Below are positions 6,577 to 12,927 of a DNA stretch of 12,927 nt, one piece after another. Position 1 is the first letter of the stretch, and each line of letters opens with the position of its first letter. The notes under the pieces are model-generated. The model was not told the origin of the DNA. It was given only the letters and a program-made list of their open reading frames with translations, and did no database searches. The stretch spans positions 1-12,927 of the forward strand of contig JAMPYA010000051.1 of NCBI GenBank assembly GCA_023700885.1, in the 5' to 3' direction. This DNA comes from Flavobacteriaceae bacterium (lineage in GTDB: Bacteria; Bacteroidota; Bacteroidia; Flavobacteriales; Flavobacteriaceae). Made by a program: the position numbers and the translations under genes.

Positions 6577-7338
6577 ATGTATAAAATTTTATTAATTGAT
6601 GACGAAAAAGATGCTCTTGAAGCTCTTGAGTGGAAACTAAAAACATACATTAAAGATGTTGATGTTACTTTATGCAATTCACCAATTAAAGCCTTAACGC
6701 TTATTGATGAGGTAAAGCCAGATATTGTTTTTTTAGATATTCATATGCCAGAAATGGATGGCTTTACATTTTTAGAAAAATTATCTCACAGAAATTTTAA
6801 TCTAATTTTTACAACAGCTCATAATGAGTTTGCTATAAAAGCATTTAAAGTATCAGCGGTTGATTATTTGTTAAAACCGGTTGACAAAGATGAATTGATT
6901 GCAGCTATCGATAAGGTTAAAATTGCAACTAAAGAAGCACCGAAAGTAGATAATCAAATGGAGAGTAAGCTACAAATGCTACTCAATAATTTAAGTGCTG
7001 GCGGAGGTAATACTGAAAAAATCCATATTTCTGCAGACGGAAAAGTTTATTTGCTAGAAAAGGAGGAAGTTGTAATGATGGAAGCTGATAAAAGTTATAC
7101 GACTATTTATTTAAATAACGGACAAGAAATAGTAGTGTCAAAAACATTAAAAGAAGTCGAAAAAAGTTTTCAATTTCCAAGATTTTATCGTGTTCATAAT
7201 TCTTATTTAATCAATTTAGATCACGTTAAAGAATATTTAAAAGGACTTGGAGGAGAATTAATTATGAGTAACGGTAAAACAGCTAGTATTAGCAGAAGTA
7301 AAAAAGCTGAGTTATTTCAGAAATTATATTTAGACTAA
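6577..7338 (+). CDS. RR2: LytTR-family response regulator (receiver plus DNA-binding domain)
   Basis: This 253-residue transcription regulator has a receiver domain (1-120) with D8-D9, phospho-acceptor D54 (FLDIHMPEMDGF), T79/T80 and K100 (LLKPVDKDEL), and an intact AFKVSAVDYLL output face. A linker with a Gly turn (AGGGN, 141-145) leads to a LytTR domain (about 146-250). It shows the family features EADKSYTTIYL (169-179), KTLKEVE, FYRVHNSYLINL (203-214) and SRSKKAEL (239-246). LytTR proteins bind direct repeats about two helical turns apart; the motif pairs after HK1 and HK2 fit this. RR2 is the only DNA-binding regulator in the cluster. HK3 starts seven bases after its stop, so the two are cotranscribed and probably a cognate pair. 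Confidence 0.96.
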   Translation: MYKILLIDDEKDALEALEWKLKTYIKDVDVTLCNSPIKALTLIDEVKPDIVFLDIHMPEMDGFTFLEKLSHRNFNLIFTTAHNEFAIKAFKVSAVDYLLKPVDKDELIAAIDKVKIATKEAPKVDNQMESKLQMLLNNLSAGGGNTEKIHISADGKVYLLEKEEVVMMEADKSYTTIYLNNGQEIVVSKTLKEVEKSFQFPRFYRVHNSYLINLDHVKEYLKGLGGELIMSNGKTASISRSKKAELFQKLYLD

Positions 7339-7345
7339 TACTTTT

Positions 7346-8689
7346 ATGTTTACTCAATTTGATTCTGAATTTTACTCTGCAATTAGAGGCGCGCTGCTTG
7401 TTGTGTTTCTCTATCATATTATAATTTATTTTCAAAATAAACGCAAACTTTATCTTTATTTTAGTCTTTATTCTTTATTACTTTTTGTTTTCTTTTTAAA
7501 AAATTTGATAATTGAAGATTTCTCTTCAGGTTGGGCAAGTTATATTAACTATCCGCTACAATATTTAACCTTTGCTACTTATTTGGCTTTTTCACGAGAG
7601 CTTCTTCAAACCAATGTTTTTTTGGTAAAATGGGATAAAATGCTAAGCCTAACTATTACAATATTGTTGGTTTTAAGTATAACTTTAATTATTATAACTT
7701 CTTTAATTGGATTTAAAACTCAACAAACAATATTTTATTTTTCCATTCCGCTATTAATTGGTTTTAATGTTGTTTCCTATATTAAATTTTTAAAAATTGA
7801 AGGTTCACATGTTAAACTCTTTGTAGTTTTTTCAACTATTTTTTACATTTTATTGTTGGTTACTTATGCCGGGTTTTACTTTAATAATTTAAGATTATTT
7901 TTTAATAACATTAATATAGACCCAATGTTCTTTATTTTTATTGGTGGTACTTTAAAAATTGTTATGATTGCCGCAATAATAGGATTTAGAATTAAAGAAT
8001 TAGAAGATTATAGAATTAGTTCTGAAATTGAGTTAACTGAGCAAATTGCCGAAACTTCAGAACTAAAAATGACAGCGCTTCAGAGTCAGATGAATCCACA
8101 TTTTTTATTCAATTCGTTAAATTCAATTAATAACTTTATCATCAAAAGTCAGATTGAGAAGGCATCAGATTACATCACCAAATTCTCCAAATTAATTAGA
8201 GAGATATTAAAAAATTCTACTAAAAACACCATTTCACTTGCTGAAGAATTGAGTAATTTAAAAATTTATGTTCTTTTAGAAAATATTAGAATAGAAGGAG
8301 GATTTAAGTATAATGTTGAAATAGATTCATCAATTAATCCAGAAATCATTAAAGTGCCCCCGTTATTTTTACAACCTTATGTAGAGAATTCAATTTGGCA
8401 CGGATTAAGTCATATCACTGGAGAAAAAAGAATTGATTTATTAATTTCTAAAAGCGATAACTTGATAAAATTTGAAATTATTGATAATGGTATTGGATAT
8501 GCCAAAGCAAAAGAACAAGCAGAGTTAAAAAGAGATGAAAGGGTTGGGTTTGCAACTAAAGCAACCGATGTTAGAATACGTACACTTTTTAAAGATGCAA
8601 ATACGGTCATAAATATTGAAGATATTTCTAGTAAAAATGAAACGGGAACTAAGGTTACATTAATGTTTCCTATTGTAGAAATAAGTTAA
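7346..8689 (+). CDS. HK3: 7TM LytS-type sensor histidine kinase, partner of RR2
   Basis: This 447-residue membrane kinase is paralogous to HK1 and HK2. The N-terminus FDSEFYSAIRGALL...YLYFSLYSLL and about seven helices (15-214) form the same 7TMR-DISM-like module without an extracellular domain. FRIKELEDYRISSEIELTEQ (214-233) is the exit linker, probably coiled coil. The kinase core has SQMNPHFLFN (247-256, H252), the N-box LQPYVENSIWHG (342-353, N348), DNGIGY (380-385), VGFATKATDVRIRTLF (400-415) and GTKVTLMFP. It is coupled to RR2 by a seven-base gap. Its stop codon abuts the stop of the convergent CYTH gene with no base between, so its terminator, if any, lies within that gene. Confidence 0.94.
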   Translation: MFTQFDSEFYSAIRGALLVVFLYHIIIYFQNKRKLYLYFSLYSLLLFVFFLKNLIIEDFSSGWASYINYPLQYLTFATYLAFSRELLQTNVFLVKWDKMLSLTITILLVLSITLIIITSLIGFKTQQTIFYFSIPLLIGFNVVSYIKFLKIEGSHVKLFVVFSTIFYILLLVTYAGFYFNNLRLFFNNINIDPMFFIFIGGTLKIVMIAAIIGFRIKELEDYRISSEIELTEQIAETSELKMTALQSQMNPHFLFNSLNSINNFIIKSQIEKASDYITKFSKLIREILKNSTKNTISLAEELSNLKIYVLLENIRIEGGFKYNVEIDSSINPEIIKVPPLFLQPYVENSIWHGLSHITGEKRIDLLISKSDNLIKFEIIDNGIGYAKAKEQAELKRDERVGFATKATDVRIRTLFKDANTVINIEDISSKNETGTKVTLMFPIVEIS

Positions 8690-9163
8690 CTATTTCCAGT
8701 TTTTATATGGATTTTTACTTAAAACCGAATTGTAATATTTTACATCGCCCGTTACTTCTTTTCCTAGCCAATTTGGTTTTTCAAAAAAATCGTCTTCATT
8801 TTTAAGTTCAATTTCTGCAATAATCAATCCTAGATTATCACCTAAAAACACATCAACTTCAAAAATATGATTAGTGGTTTTAACATAAAACCTGTTTTTT
8901 TCAATAATTCCATCTTCACAAAGAAAAAAAAGCTGAGAAGCTTCTTTAATATCGATTTCCTTCTCCCATTCAAAACGAGTTGTTCCATTTAAATTTGAAA
9001 TACCTTTAATTGTTATAAATCCTTTATTATCAGTAATTCGAATTCTAACAGTTCTGTTTTTATCTGAATTTAAAAACCCTTGTTTTATATAAATCTTTTT
9101 AAAAGACTCATCTTTAAAAGTTGAATTATTTACTAAAAACTTTCGTTCAATTTCCTGGAGCAT
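8690..9163 (-). CDS. CYTH domain protein (triphosphatase-like)
   Basis: This 157-residue single-domain CYTH protein belongs to the triphosphate tunnel metalloenzyme superfamily, whose bacterial members hydrolyse tripolyphosphate or other triphosphates or, less often, cyclise ATP. The defining ExExK motif is EIERK (E4, E6, K8). Basic and acidic tunnel residues follow in order: RTVRIRI (37-43), TIKG (51-54), TRFEWEKEI (62-70), EKNRFYV (88-94), FEVDVF (101-106) and AEIEL (116-120). WLGKEVTGDVKYYN (132-145) is the usual end. I chose the ATG at 9163 because ExExK then sits at the very N-terminus, as is normal; a GTG at 9181 would add six residues. Exact substrate unknown; cytoplasmic. It converges on HK3. 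Confidence 0.9.
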   Translation of the reverse strand: MLQEIERKFLVNNSTFKDESFKKIYIKQGFLNSDKNRTVRIRITDNKGFITIKGISNLNGTTRFEWEKEIDIKEASQLFFLCEDGIIEKNRFYVKTTNHIFEVDVFLGDNLGLIIAEIELKNEDDFFEKPNWLGKEVTGDVKYYNSVLSKNPYKNWK

Positions 9164-9216
9164 CAAATGATTATTTAACACGAAGGTAGTATTTTTATCA
9201 TTACAATTATATTGGA

Positions 9217-9224
9217 TATATTTG
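9217..9224 (+). promoter_or_regulatory. Candidate -7 promoter element before the secreted-protein pseudogene and recO
   Basis: TATATTTG matches TAnnTTTG and lies 22 bases before the ATG at 9247. It predicts a short leader for the broken gene and possibly transcription through to recO, which starts 20 bases after the broken gene ends. Confidence 0.45.
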
Positions 9225-9246
9225 AGGCTTACAACGAAATATGTTC

Positions 9247-9438
9247 ATGAAAGTATTTTTAGTTATATTAAGTATATTTGGAGTTCAATTTTTATATTCT
9301 TAAATTGATTATAACAATAGTTGGGATAATTCTAACGAAAAAAGTATCAGCAAAAAAGGTTCAACCCTTAACCAACAACGAAATTTAAAGATTGCAAATA
9401 CTTGGGTTGATATACGACTTAAAAAATTTCATCAGTAA
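9247..9438 (+). pseudogene. Small secreted protein gene interrupted by an in-frame TAA
   Basis: The frame from ATG 9247 reads MKVFLVILSIFGVQFLYS, a textbook Bacteroidetes signal peptide, then TAA (9301-9303), and then stays open for 44 codons (IDYNNSWDNSNEKS...TWVDIRLKKFHQ) to a TAA at 9436-9438. Signal peptides of this group often end ...SQ, and TAA differs from the Gln codon CAA by one transition, so the intact gene probably read ...LYSQIDYNN. The protein would have had about 63 residues, with a hydrophilic Asn/Lys-rich mature part that I do not recognise. A nearby in-frame ATG at 9241 is an alternative start. It might instead be a very short secreted peptide gene, a sequencing error, or chance. 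Confidence 0.5.
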
Positions 9439-9458
9439 ACATTGCAATTATCAATTAA

Positions 9459-10175
9459 ATGATCGTATCAACTAAAGCAATCGTTATTCACACATTTAAA
9501 TTTGGCGATACAAGTTTAATAGTAAAACTTTATACCCAAACAGATGGTATAAAATCATATTTAATTAAAGGTGCTTTTAGCCATAAAAGCAAATTTAAAG
9601 CAGCTTATTTTCAGCCGTTAAACTTATTAGATATAGAAGCAAGTCACAACAATAGAGGTACTTTAAATTCTTTAAAAGAAGTAAGAGTACATTATCATTA
9701 TCAAACAATTCCAACAAATATTGTTAAACAAACAATATTGATTTTTTTAGCTGAAATTTTAAATTCTTCACTAGTAGAAGCTGAAAATCAGGAAACATTA
9801 TTTGAATATCTTATTACGGCACTAACTTGGTTGGACACTCATGATAAAACATCAAACTTTCATTTATTATTTCTGCTAAATTTATCAAAATATTTAGGAT
9901 TTTATCCTGAAACTAAAATGAATGGAGCTAACTTTTTTGATTTATCCGAAGGTAAGTTTTCGAACAATTTAACGATTGGAGAAGTTATAAATAATGATGA
10001 CCTAAAACTTTTTAAAAGTTTATTAGGCACAAATTTTGATAGTATTGAGCAGTTGAAATTAAATAGTCAAATAAGACAACAGTTGTTAAATATATTGATT
10101 CATTATTACGAAATACATATAAGCGGATTTAAAAAACCAAAATCATTACCCATATTAAAATCGATTTTTGAATAG
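9459..10175 (+). CDS. recO: DNA repair protein RecO
   Basis: RecO works with RecR (and RecF) to load RecA onto SSB-coated single-stranded DNA during gap repair. The 238 residues show the normal order: an N-terminal OB-fold (about 1-80) opening with STKAIVIHTFKFGDTSLIVKLYT, containing YLIKGAF and FQPLNLLDIE, then a helical C-terminal domain with ILIFLAEIL and KYLGFYPE (144-151). The protein has no cysteine at all, so the zinc finger seen in some RecO proteins is absent, as in other members lacking it. It starts 20 bases after the broken small gene. The inverted repeat at 10179-10246 follows directly. Confidence 0.95.
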   Translation: MIVSTKAIVIHTFKFGDTSLIVKLYTQTDGIKSYLIKGAFSHKSKFKAAYFQPLNLLDIEASHNNRGTLNSLKEVRVHYHYQTIPTNIVKQTILIFLAEILNSSLVEAENQETLFEYLITALTWLDTHDKTSNFHLLFLLNLSKYLGFYPETKMNGANFFDLSEGKFSNNLTIGEVINNDDLKLFKSLLGTNFDSIEQLKLNSQIRQQLLNILIHYYEIHISGFKKPKSLPILKSIFE

Positions 10176-10178
10176 TAC

Positions 10179-10246
10179 ATGAAATAGGTTTGTTTGAAAT
10201 CAACACAAATAAATTTAAAATTACAAATCAAACTAGCCTATTTCAT
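10179..10246. repeat. Imperfect 19-base inverted repeat between recO and the TonB receptor gene
   Basis: The left arm ATGAAATAGGTTTGTTTGA (10179-10197) pairs with the right arm TCAAACTAGCCTATTTCAT (10228-10246): ten pairs, one G-T wobble, one pair, one mismatch, six pairs. The spacer is 30 bases and AT-rich. There is no T-tract for a standard terminator. It begins three bases after the recO stop and ends 31 bases before the receptor ATG, overlapping its candidate promoter. It could be an mRNA hairpin ending or protecting recO mRNA, or operator half-sites for the receptor gene. Confidence 0.7.
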
Positions 10247-10249
10247 TTG
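10242..10249 (+). promoter_or_regulatory. Weak candidate -7 element for the TonB-dependent receptor
   Basis: TTCATTTG matches TAnnTTTG at seven of eight positions, 28 bases before the ATG. It overlaps the right arm of the inverted repeat, so a protein bound there would cover the promoter. Tentative. Confidence 0.3.
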
Positions 10250-10277
10250 ACAATTAAGAATCAAAAGAAGTTAAAAA

Positions 10278-12731
10278 ATGAAAAGAATTTTATTATTACT
10301 CCTGATTATCACCACCTTTAATGCTCATGCTCAAACGGTTAAAGTTATAGATTTTGATACTGAAACACCCATTGAAAATGTAATGATTTATAATGAAAAC
10401 AAACTCAAATTAAATCATACAAATAAAGACGGAATAGCAAATATTTCTGAATATCAAGAATCAGATATTTTATCTTTTAATCATATTGGTTATGTAGAAA
10501 TTGAGGTTTTAAAAAAGGACTTAAAACTCATTAACCATATAGTAAGGCTACATAAAAAGTCTTTACAATTAAATGAAGTTATACTATCAGTCTCTCGCGA
10601 TGTAGAAAAAAAGACGAGAGTCGCTGAACAAGTTTCGGTTATAACATCATCAGAAATTGTGCAAAAATCACCTCAAACAAGTGCCGATTTATTAGCAATT
10701 ATTCCTGGGATTAGAGTTCAAAAAACACAATTGGGGGGCGGAAGTCCTGTAATAAGGGGTATGGAAGCCAATAGAGTTCTTTTAGTTGTAGACGGAGTAA
10801 GAATGAATAATGCCATTTATAGATCGGGTCATCTTCAAAATTCAATAACAGTTTCGCCAACTGTTTTGGAACGTACAGAAATTATTTACGGTCCTTCATC
10901 TGTAATTTACGGTTCTGATGCTTTAGGAGGTGTAATCAACTATTTTACAAAAACGCCCGAAACCAATAAAGAAAATAAATTAAGTGCTAATTTTTTAACA
11001 CGCTTTAGCTCTGCAAATAATGAAAAAACAAATCATATAGATGTGGAAATGAGTTTTAACAAATGGGCATCACTAACAGCCATTTCTTATTCAGATTTCG
11101 GAGATTTAAAAATGGGAGAAAAGCGAAATCATCATTTTGAAAATTGGGGAAAAGTATTTTTATATTCTGATAATACGAATACTTATTACAATCCAAATGG
11201 TGTTACTAATACCAATCCGGATATTCAGAAAAATTCAGGATACAAGCAATTAGATATATTTCAAAAAGTATATATTCCACTTAATAAAAAAGCGGATATA
11301 TCATTTAACATACAATATTCAACCTCATCTGATATTCCAAATTTTGATAACCTAGCTGAAATTTCAGGTGGTAAACTTAGATATGCAGAAGCATATTATG
11401 GACCTCAAAACAGATTTTTGGCTTCAACCAATTTACACTTTAATCCTGAATATAGTTGGTTAGAAAAAGGCACTTTAACTTTAGCTTATCAACAAATTGA
11501 AGAATCCAGAATTGAAAGAAGAATGAATAGTTTAGACCGTTATTATCGTTATGAAAATGTTGATGTATATAGTATAAACGGTGATTTTTCTGTACCTCTT
11601 AATAAATCTGAAAACAGAAACCTTTCATATGGTTTTGAATTTACATACAATGATGTTGCATCTAATGCTTATGGTAAAAAAATTAAAGTAAACGGAAATG
11701 AAGTAATAGGATTTTCAAACGATTTTATTATACAGTCTCGCTATCCTGATGGGGGAAGTAATTATTCAAGCACAGCCTTGTACACTAATTATCGTCAAGA
11801 TTTGAATAGTAAATCAACATTAAATACCGGAATTAGAATTACAGCTACTTTTCTAAATGCTCTTTGGATAGATGATACCTTTATCACATTGCCAGACATG
11901 GATATTTTTACTAAAAACAATGCTGTAACAGCAACAATTGGTTATATATTTAAACCAACATCAAATTGGCAGTTAAAAAGTATTTTGTCTTCTGGGTTTA
12001 GATCACCAAATATTGATGATATTGGGAAAATTAGATTTAAAAACGGACAAGTTTCTGTTCCAAATATTTATCTTAAACCAGAATATGCTTATAATGCAGA
12101 GATTGGCATTGTTAGATATTTTAACAATAAATCCTTTCAATTTGGGTTAAATGCTTACTATACATTGCTTCATAATTATATTGCCCGTGGTGACTTTGCA
12201 ATGAATAATCAAAACACAATTATTTATGACGGAGTTGTTGCCACTACCTATGCTAATATCAATAATAAAAATGCATATATAGCTGGAGGAACTTTTCATT
12301 ATCAAGGTTCTATAACAAGAAATATTAAAACTCAAGGGTCATTAACTTATACAAATGGAAAAAGTTATGATAAAAAAATGCCCTTATCATCTATTCCACC
12401 AGTATTTGGTAATGTAGAATTAAGTTATCATTATAAAAAATTTCAAACGGCATTGAATTATAGATTTAATGCCACTAAAATGGTAGAAGATTATAATGTA
12501 GAAGAAGGAATTGATAATATTGAACAAACACCATATATAACAGCAACTGAGAAATATTATGGGACTCCAAAATGGAGCACTCTAAATTTCAATACATCAT
12601 ATCAATTTTCAGAAAGATTAATTGCAATATTTAAAATTGATAATATTTTTGATATTCATTACAAAGAATTTGCATCATCAATTAGCGCTCCTGGAAGAAA
12701 TTATATTTGCAGTTTACTGTTAAAACTTTAA
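10278..12731 (+). CDS. TonB-dependent outer-membrane receptor
   Basis: This 817-residue outer-membrane receptor takes up a scarce ligand using TonB-ExbBD energy. It has a signal peptide (MKRILLLLLIITTFNAHA, cut before QT), a CarboxypepD_reg-like beta-sandwich (about 20-95, typical of Bacteroidetes receptors), a plug domain (about 115-225) and a 22-strand-type barrel to the C-terminus. The plug carries GGGSPVIRGMEANRVLLVVD (153-172), MNNAIYRSGHLQN and YGPSSVIYGSDALGGVINY (204-222). FRSPNIDDIGK and YLKPEYAYNAEIG occupy the places of the FRAP and NPxLKPE motifs of heme- and siderophore-type receptors. The SGHLQN plug region reminds me of hemin/hemoglobin-type receptors, but the ligand cannot be fixed from sequence. 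It is not SusC-like (too short, no SusD neighbour). The C-terminus ends NYICSLLLKL. It is transcribed alone, with a terminator directly after it. Confidence 0.95.
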   Translation: MKRILLLLLIITTFNAHAQTVKVIDFDTETPIENVMIYNENKLKLNHTNKDGIANISEYQESDILSFNHIGYVEIEVLKKDLKLINHIVRLHKKSLQLNEVILSVSRDVEKKTRVAEQVSVITSSEIVQKSPQTSADLLAIIPGIRVQKTQLGGGSPVIRGMEANRVLLVVDGVRMNNAIYRSGHLQNSITVSPTVLERTEIIYGPSSVIYGSDALGGVINYFTKTPETNKENKLSANFLTRFSSANNEKTNHIDVEMSFNKWASLTAISYSDFGDLKMGEKRNHHFENWGKVFLYSDNTNTYYNPNGVTNTNPDIQKNSGYKQLDIFQKVYIPLNKKADISFNIQYSTSSDIPNFDNLAEISGGKLRYAEAYYGPQNRFLASTNLHFNPEYSWLEKGTLTLAYQQIEESRIERRMNSLDRYYRYENVDVYSINGDFSVPLNKSENRNLSYGFEFTYNDVASNAYGKKIKVNGNEVIGFSNDFIIQSRYPDGGSNYSSTALYTNYRQDLNSKSTLNTGIRITATFLNALWIDDTFITLPDMDIFTKNNAVTATIGYIFKPTSNWQLKSILSSGFRSPNIDDIGKIRFKNGQVSVPNIYLKPEYAYNAEIGIVRYFNNKSFQFGLNAYYTLLHNYIARGDFAMNNQNTIIYDGVVATTYANINNKNAYIAGGTFHYQGSITRNIKTQGSLTYTNGKSYDKKMPLSSIPPVFGNVELSYHYKKFQTALNYRFNATKMVEDYNVEEGIDNIEQTPYITATEKYYGTPKWSTLNFNTSYQFSERLIAIFKIDNIFDIHYKEFASSISAPGRNYICSLLLKL

Positions 12732-12762
12732 ATTAAAAATCCCGCTTTGCGGGATTTTTAAT
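12732..12762. terminator. Bidirectional intrinsic terminator
   Basis: A 14-bp perfect stem, ATTAAAAATCCCGC (12732-12745) with GCGGGATTTTTAAT (12749-12762), has a TTT loop. The flanking A- and T-runs make it work in both directions. It starts at the base after the receptor stop and lies 21 bases past the stop of the convergent dehydrogenase, so it serves both genes. Confidence 0.93.
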
Positions 12763-12783
12763 CAATATAGTTAATCTAATTTT

Positions 12784-12927
12784 TTATTTAAAAGCCGGTA
12801 TTCCTGTTACATCAAATCCTGTAATTAATAAATGAATGTCATGTGTTCCTTCATAAGTGATAACACTTTCTAAATTCATCATATGACGCATGATAGAATA
12901 ATCACCTGTAATTCCCATAGCTCCTAA
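12784..12927 (-). CDS. Acyl-CoA dehydrogenase, C-terminal end (glutaryl-CoA dehydrogenase-like; partial)
   Basis: The last 47 residues of a gene that enters from the right edge end ...VTGIPAFK. NLESVITYEGTHDIHLLITG matches the conserved C-terminal segment of acyl-CoA dehydrogenases, with the Glu in TYEGT being the expected catalytic base that removes the alpha proton before hydride transfer to FAD. The THDIH and TGIPAF wording is closest to the glutaryl-CoA dehydrogenase branch (lysine/tryptophan breakdown) and its Bacteroidetes relatives; the substrate cannot be settled from this fragment. It converges with the TonB receptor gene across a shared terminator. Confidence 0.9.
   Translation of the reverse strand, partial: LGAMGITGDYSIMRHMMNLESVITYEGTHDIHLLITGFDVTGIPAFK

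Noticed and set aside
8410..8610. Minus-strand open frame opposite HK3
   Set aside because: It is antisense to the ATPase domain of HK3, which is clearly coding.
12147..12335. Minus-strand open frame opposite the TonB receptor
   Set aside because: It is antisense to barrel-coding sequence, with no supporting signal.

Overview
The window is a stretch of chromosome from a member of the phylum Bacteroidetes, most likely a marine-type Flavobacteriaceae. The DNA is very AT-rich. Start codons lack clear Shine-Dalgarno sequences, and several genes are preceded by the Bacteroidetes -7 element TAnnTTTG. The genes present (a CAL67264-type small membrane protein, LytS/LytTR two-component proteins with 7TM sensors, a CarboxypepD_reg-like TonB-dependent receptor, and Bacteroidetes-type secretion signals ending in ...SQ) fit that group. 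No tRNA, rRNA, CRISPR, insertion sequence or phage gene was seen.

Layout. Positions 1-51 are the tail of an unidentified rightward gene. On the minus strand follow a 60-residue membrane protein and trpS (tryptophanyl-tRNA synthetase). A short divergent region separates trpS from a rightward pair that overlap by 20 bases: a PlsC-type acyltransferase and a hemolysin-III/PAQR membrane protein. From 2880 to 8689 lies the most distinctive part, a five-gene signalling cluster in one orientation: a receiver-only response regulator (RR1), a membrane histidine kinase (HK1), a second kinase (HK2), a complete receiver-LytTR regulator (RR2) and a third kinase (HK3). HK3 meets a minus-strand CYTH-domain phosphatase stop codon to stop codon. 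Next come a small secreted-protein pseudogene (signal peptide, then an in-frame TAA), recO, a long inverted repeat, a large TonB-dependent receptor, a bidirectional terminator, and the C-terminal end of a minus-strand acyl-CoA (glutaryl-CoA-like) dehydrogenase.

How the signalling cluster may work. All three kinases have the 7TMR-DISM-type seven-helix membrane module with almost no extracellular domain, fused to a LytS-type His_kinase/HATPase. All keep the phospho-accepting His, the N-box Asn and the DNGxG motif, so all look active. RR2 is the only cluster protein with a DNA-binding domain. RR1 stops just after the receiver and has diverged on the face normally used for output. Immediately after the stop codons of HK1 and HK2 there is a pair of 9-base motifs (RCCAWWTRY) spaced exactly 21 bases apart, the geometry expected of LytTR binding sites. 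Downstream of the first pair is a candidate ~74-nt small RNA, with a -7 element, an AU hairpin with a TTTTGGGG loop, and a strong terminator. The loop is complementary to CCCAAAA, which I found only just upstream of the start codons of RR1 and RR2, and partly to a C-run before HK1. I infer a possible closed circuit in which RR2 acts on the small RNA and the RNA acts back on the regulator mRNAs. The parts are visible in the sequence; the circuit is a hypothesis.
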